DNA of 6,134 nucleotides from Flavobacterium sp. Its GTDB lineage: Bacteria > Bacteroidota > Bacteroidia > Flavobacteriales > Flavobacteriaceae. This document shows positions 4,507 through 6,134 of this stretch, piece after piece (the stretch's first letter is position 1; each line of letters begins with the position of its first letter). The DNA lies in the NCBI GenBank assembly GCA_003449615.1, contig DMHA01000319.1, positions 1-6,134 on the forward strand. Reading direction: 5' to 3'. Both the position numbers and the translations under genes were made by a program. The notes below the pieces were generated by a model. It saw only the letters and a program-made list of their open reading frames with translations. It made no database searches and was not told the origin of the DNA.

Positions 4507-6134
4507 CTATAACTTACCCTCAACAACATTTATATAAAAATCCTTATCCACTTCCACTTTCAAATCTTTAGTTTTTTGTCGCAAATTAGTCCATTCTGCT
4601 TGAGGTTTTAGCCATTGTTGTTTTCCGTTTAAAGTTACTTTTACAGGCATATTGAAAGCGGAAACGCAATTTGTCCAACGATAAGAAAATGTATTATTCG
4701 TGAATTTATACTCGAAAGTCGGGATTCTAATATCTCTCAAATATTGGTCAAAAAACGGCGTTAAATCAAGTCCAACCTTTTGGCATAAATAATCTTCTAT
4801 TTGTTTGGTGGTAACAGTTTGATGGTAAAAAGTGCTGTTCAAACCTCTTAAAATCGATCTCCATTTTTCATCATCATTCAGGATTTGGCGTAGCGTATGC
4901 AACATATTGGCCCCTTTGTAATACATATCGCTGGAGCCTTCATTGTTCACATTATATTTCCCAATAATTGGTTTGTCGTTTTGGATATTCTTTCTTAAAC
5001 CCCTAGCATACTCGTTTCCAGCTTGTTTGCCATAATAATATTCCACAAATAGACTTTCGGAATAGTTGGTAAAACCCTCGTGAATCCACATATCGGCGAT
5101 GTCTTTGTAGGTAATATTGTTGGCAAACCATTCGTGTCCCGATTCGTGGATAATAATAAAATCGAATTTCAATCCCCAACCTGTTCCGCTCAAATCTCCT
5201 CCTCTATAACCGTTTTCAAAACCGTTTCCATAAGTGACGCTGCTTTGGTGTTCCATCCCTAAATACGGAGCTTCAACGAGTTTGTAACTGTCTTCGTAAA
5301 ATGGATATGGTCCAAACCAATGTTCAAAAGCTTTCAACATTCTTGGAACATCTTTGAATTGGATTTTTGCTTTTTCTAAATTATCTCGTAATACATAATA
5401 ATCGCAATCCAAATCGCCTTTTTCGCCTTTAAAAACTTCCGAGAAAGAAACATAATCGCCAATGTTTATATTCACTCCATAATTATTAATTGGGTTGGAA
5501 ACAACCCAATTGAAAGTTCTGGTACCATCTTTCAAATCAATTACACTTTGCAAACGACCATTTGAAACATTGGTCAAATTTTCGGGAACATTCACACTAA
5601 TGAGCATATTATCCGCTTCGTCGTACATATGATCTTTGTTGGGCCACCAAACACTCGCACCCAATCCTTGACAAGACGAAGCGATAAAAGGTTTTCCATT
5701 GGTATCTTTACTCCAAGCAATTCCTCCATCCCAAGGCGGATTTACTGCGATTTTAGGTTTGCCACTATAAAAAACAATTACCTCTTTTACTTCTTCAACA
5801 TTTTGAGGTGCTACCAAATCAATATAAAATACATTGCCTTCTCTTTGATAATTTAATTCTACGCCATCTTGTGTTACTTTATTGATTTTCAATGGTTCTT
5901 GTAAATCAATTTGCATCCGGTTATTGGAATTCAAAACTTTGTAGCGAATGGTATTCGAGCCTGAAATATTGCTATCAGCTGGATTTACTTTGATGTCAAG
6001 ATGATAGTATTTCAAATCCCACCAAGCTCTTTCCTTAGTAATGCTTCCACGAAGTGTATCTTGCTTGGTAAAAATGACTTCTTTTTTTCCTAGAAGTCCT
6101 TGGGCATTTGCAATATTGGAAATTAGAAATGCTA
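4507..6134 (-). CDS. Secreted M1-family zinc metallopeptidase (aminopeptidase-type), start codon outside the window
   Basis: The gene runs from the window edge to TAG at 4507-4509 and gives 541 visible residues. A TTG at 6015 is internal, since the frame stays open to base 6134. The extension begins AFLISNIANAQG, which looks like the hydrophobic core and end of a signal peptide (cleavage plausibly after Ala-Gln), so only about a dozen residues are missing and the enzyme is probably exported to the periplasm or beyond. The catalytic zinc site is HESGH (329-333; bases 5134-5148) followed after exactly 18 residues by Glu352 in WIHEGF: the HExxH-x18-E signature of M1 peptidases. GMEHQ (292-296) takes the place of the exopeptidase motif GxMEN. 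YYKGANML (404-411) matches the helix carrying the usual catalytic Tyr. An N-terminal beta-rich domain precedes this. It likely removes N-terminal residues from peptides for nutrition. I see no functional link to the restriction-modification genes; it is a flanking chromosomal gene. Confidence 0.93.
   Translation of the reverse strand, partial: AFLISNIANAQGLLGKKEVIFTKQDTLRGSITKERAWWDLKYYHLDIKVNPADSNISGSNTIRYKVLNSNNRMQIDLQEPLKINKVTQDGVELNYQREGNVFYIDLVAPQNVEEVKEVIVFYSGKPKIAVNPPWDGGIAWSKDTNGKPFIASSCQGLGASVWWPNKDHMYDEADNMLISVNVPENLTNVSNGRLQSVIDLKDGTRTFNWVVSNPINNYGVNINIGDYVSFSEVFKGEKGDLDCDYYVLRDNLEKAKIQFKDVPRMLKAFEHWFGPYPFYEDSYKLVEAPYLGMEHQSSVTYGNGFENGYRGGDLSGTGWGLKFDFIIIHESGHEWFANNITYKDIADMWIHEGFTNYSESLFVEYYYGKQAGNEYARGLRKNIQNDKPIIGKYNVNNEGSSDMYYKGANMLHTLRQILNDDEKWRSILRGLNSTFYHQTVTTKQIEDYLCQKVGLDLTPFFDQYLRDIRIPTFEYKFTNNTFSYRWTNCVSAFNMPVKVTLNGKQQWLKPQAEWTNLRQKTKDLKVEVDKDFYINVVEGKL

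Noticed and set aside
5080..5856. Two short plus-strand open frames (5080-5262 and 5629-5856) inside the peptidase gene
   Set aside because: Both are antisense to the M1 peptidase, one across its HExxH region, so they are shadows of a strongly conserved coding frame.
1..6134. CRISPR array, tRNA, rRNA or insertion sequence
   Set aside because: No spaced palindromic repeats, no cloverleaf-like segment and no transposase or terminal inverted repeats were seen; almost all of the window is occupied by the four genes.

Overview
The window looks like chromosomal DNA from a Bacteroidota bacterium, most likely a Flavobacteriia member such as Flavobacterium. The evidence is the low-GC coding sequence, start codons without Shine-Dalgarno sequences, a promoter of the Bacteroidota TTG / TAnnTTTG type, an integrase-arm-like protein domain typical of that phylum, and a secreted M1 peptidase of Bacteroidota type. 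The assignment is by pattern recognition; no database search was possible.

Layout. (1) Bases 1-1134, plus strand: the 3' part of a gene for an uncharacterised ATP-grasp-like protein, whose 5' end lies outside the window. (2) Bases 1135-1224: a 90-base intergenic stretch with an A/T-only hairpin just after the stop, a match to the Bacteroidota promoter, and a block of 12-base direct repeats (AATTTGTCCGTA and variants) running up to the next start codon. (3) Bases 1225-3450, plus: a 741-residue C5-cytosine DNA methyltransferase. All main catalytic motifs are present, but its first ~95 residues look like the arm-type DNA-binding domain of a Bacteroidota tyrosine recombinase, and ~200 extra residues separate motifs VI and VIII. 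(4) Bases 3444-4388, minus: a 314-residue protein with a plausible PD-(D/E)xK-type active site of Q-x-K form, read as the partner restriction endonuclease. It converges on the methyltransferase and the two genes overlap by 7 bases. (5) Bases 4389-4506: a very AT-rich spacer with a weak candidate endonuclease promoter. (6) Bases 4507-6134, minus: a nearly complete M1-family zinc metallopeptidase with the end of a signal peptide; its start codon is just outside the window.

Working model. The middle ~3.2 kb is a compact type II restriction-modification module sitting between two unrelated, less AT-rich genes. It has no separate controller (C) protein gene. The methyltransferase carries what looks like a site-specific DNA-binding domain of integrase origin, its promoter lies inside direct repeats, and a 12/15 match to one repeat lies over the best candidate promoter of the endonuclease. 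This suggests, without proving, that the methyltransferase regulates the module through a borrowed integrase arm domain. That would parallel the known helix-turn-helix extensions of M.SsoII- and M.EcoRII-type enzymes but use a different fold. This is the most noteworthy hypothesis in the window.
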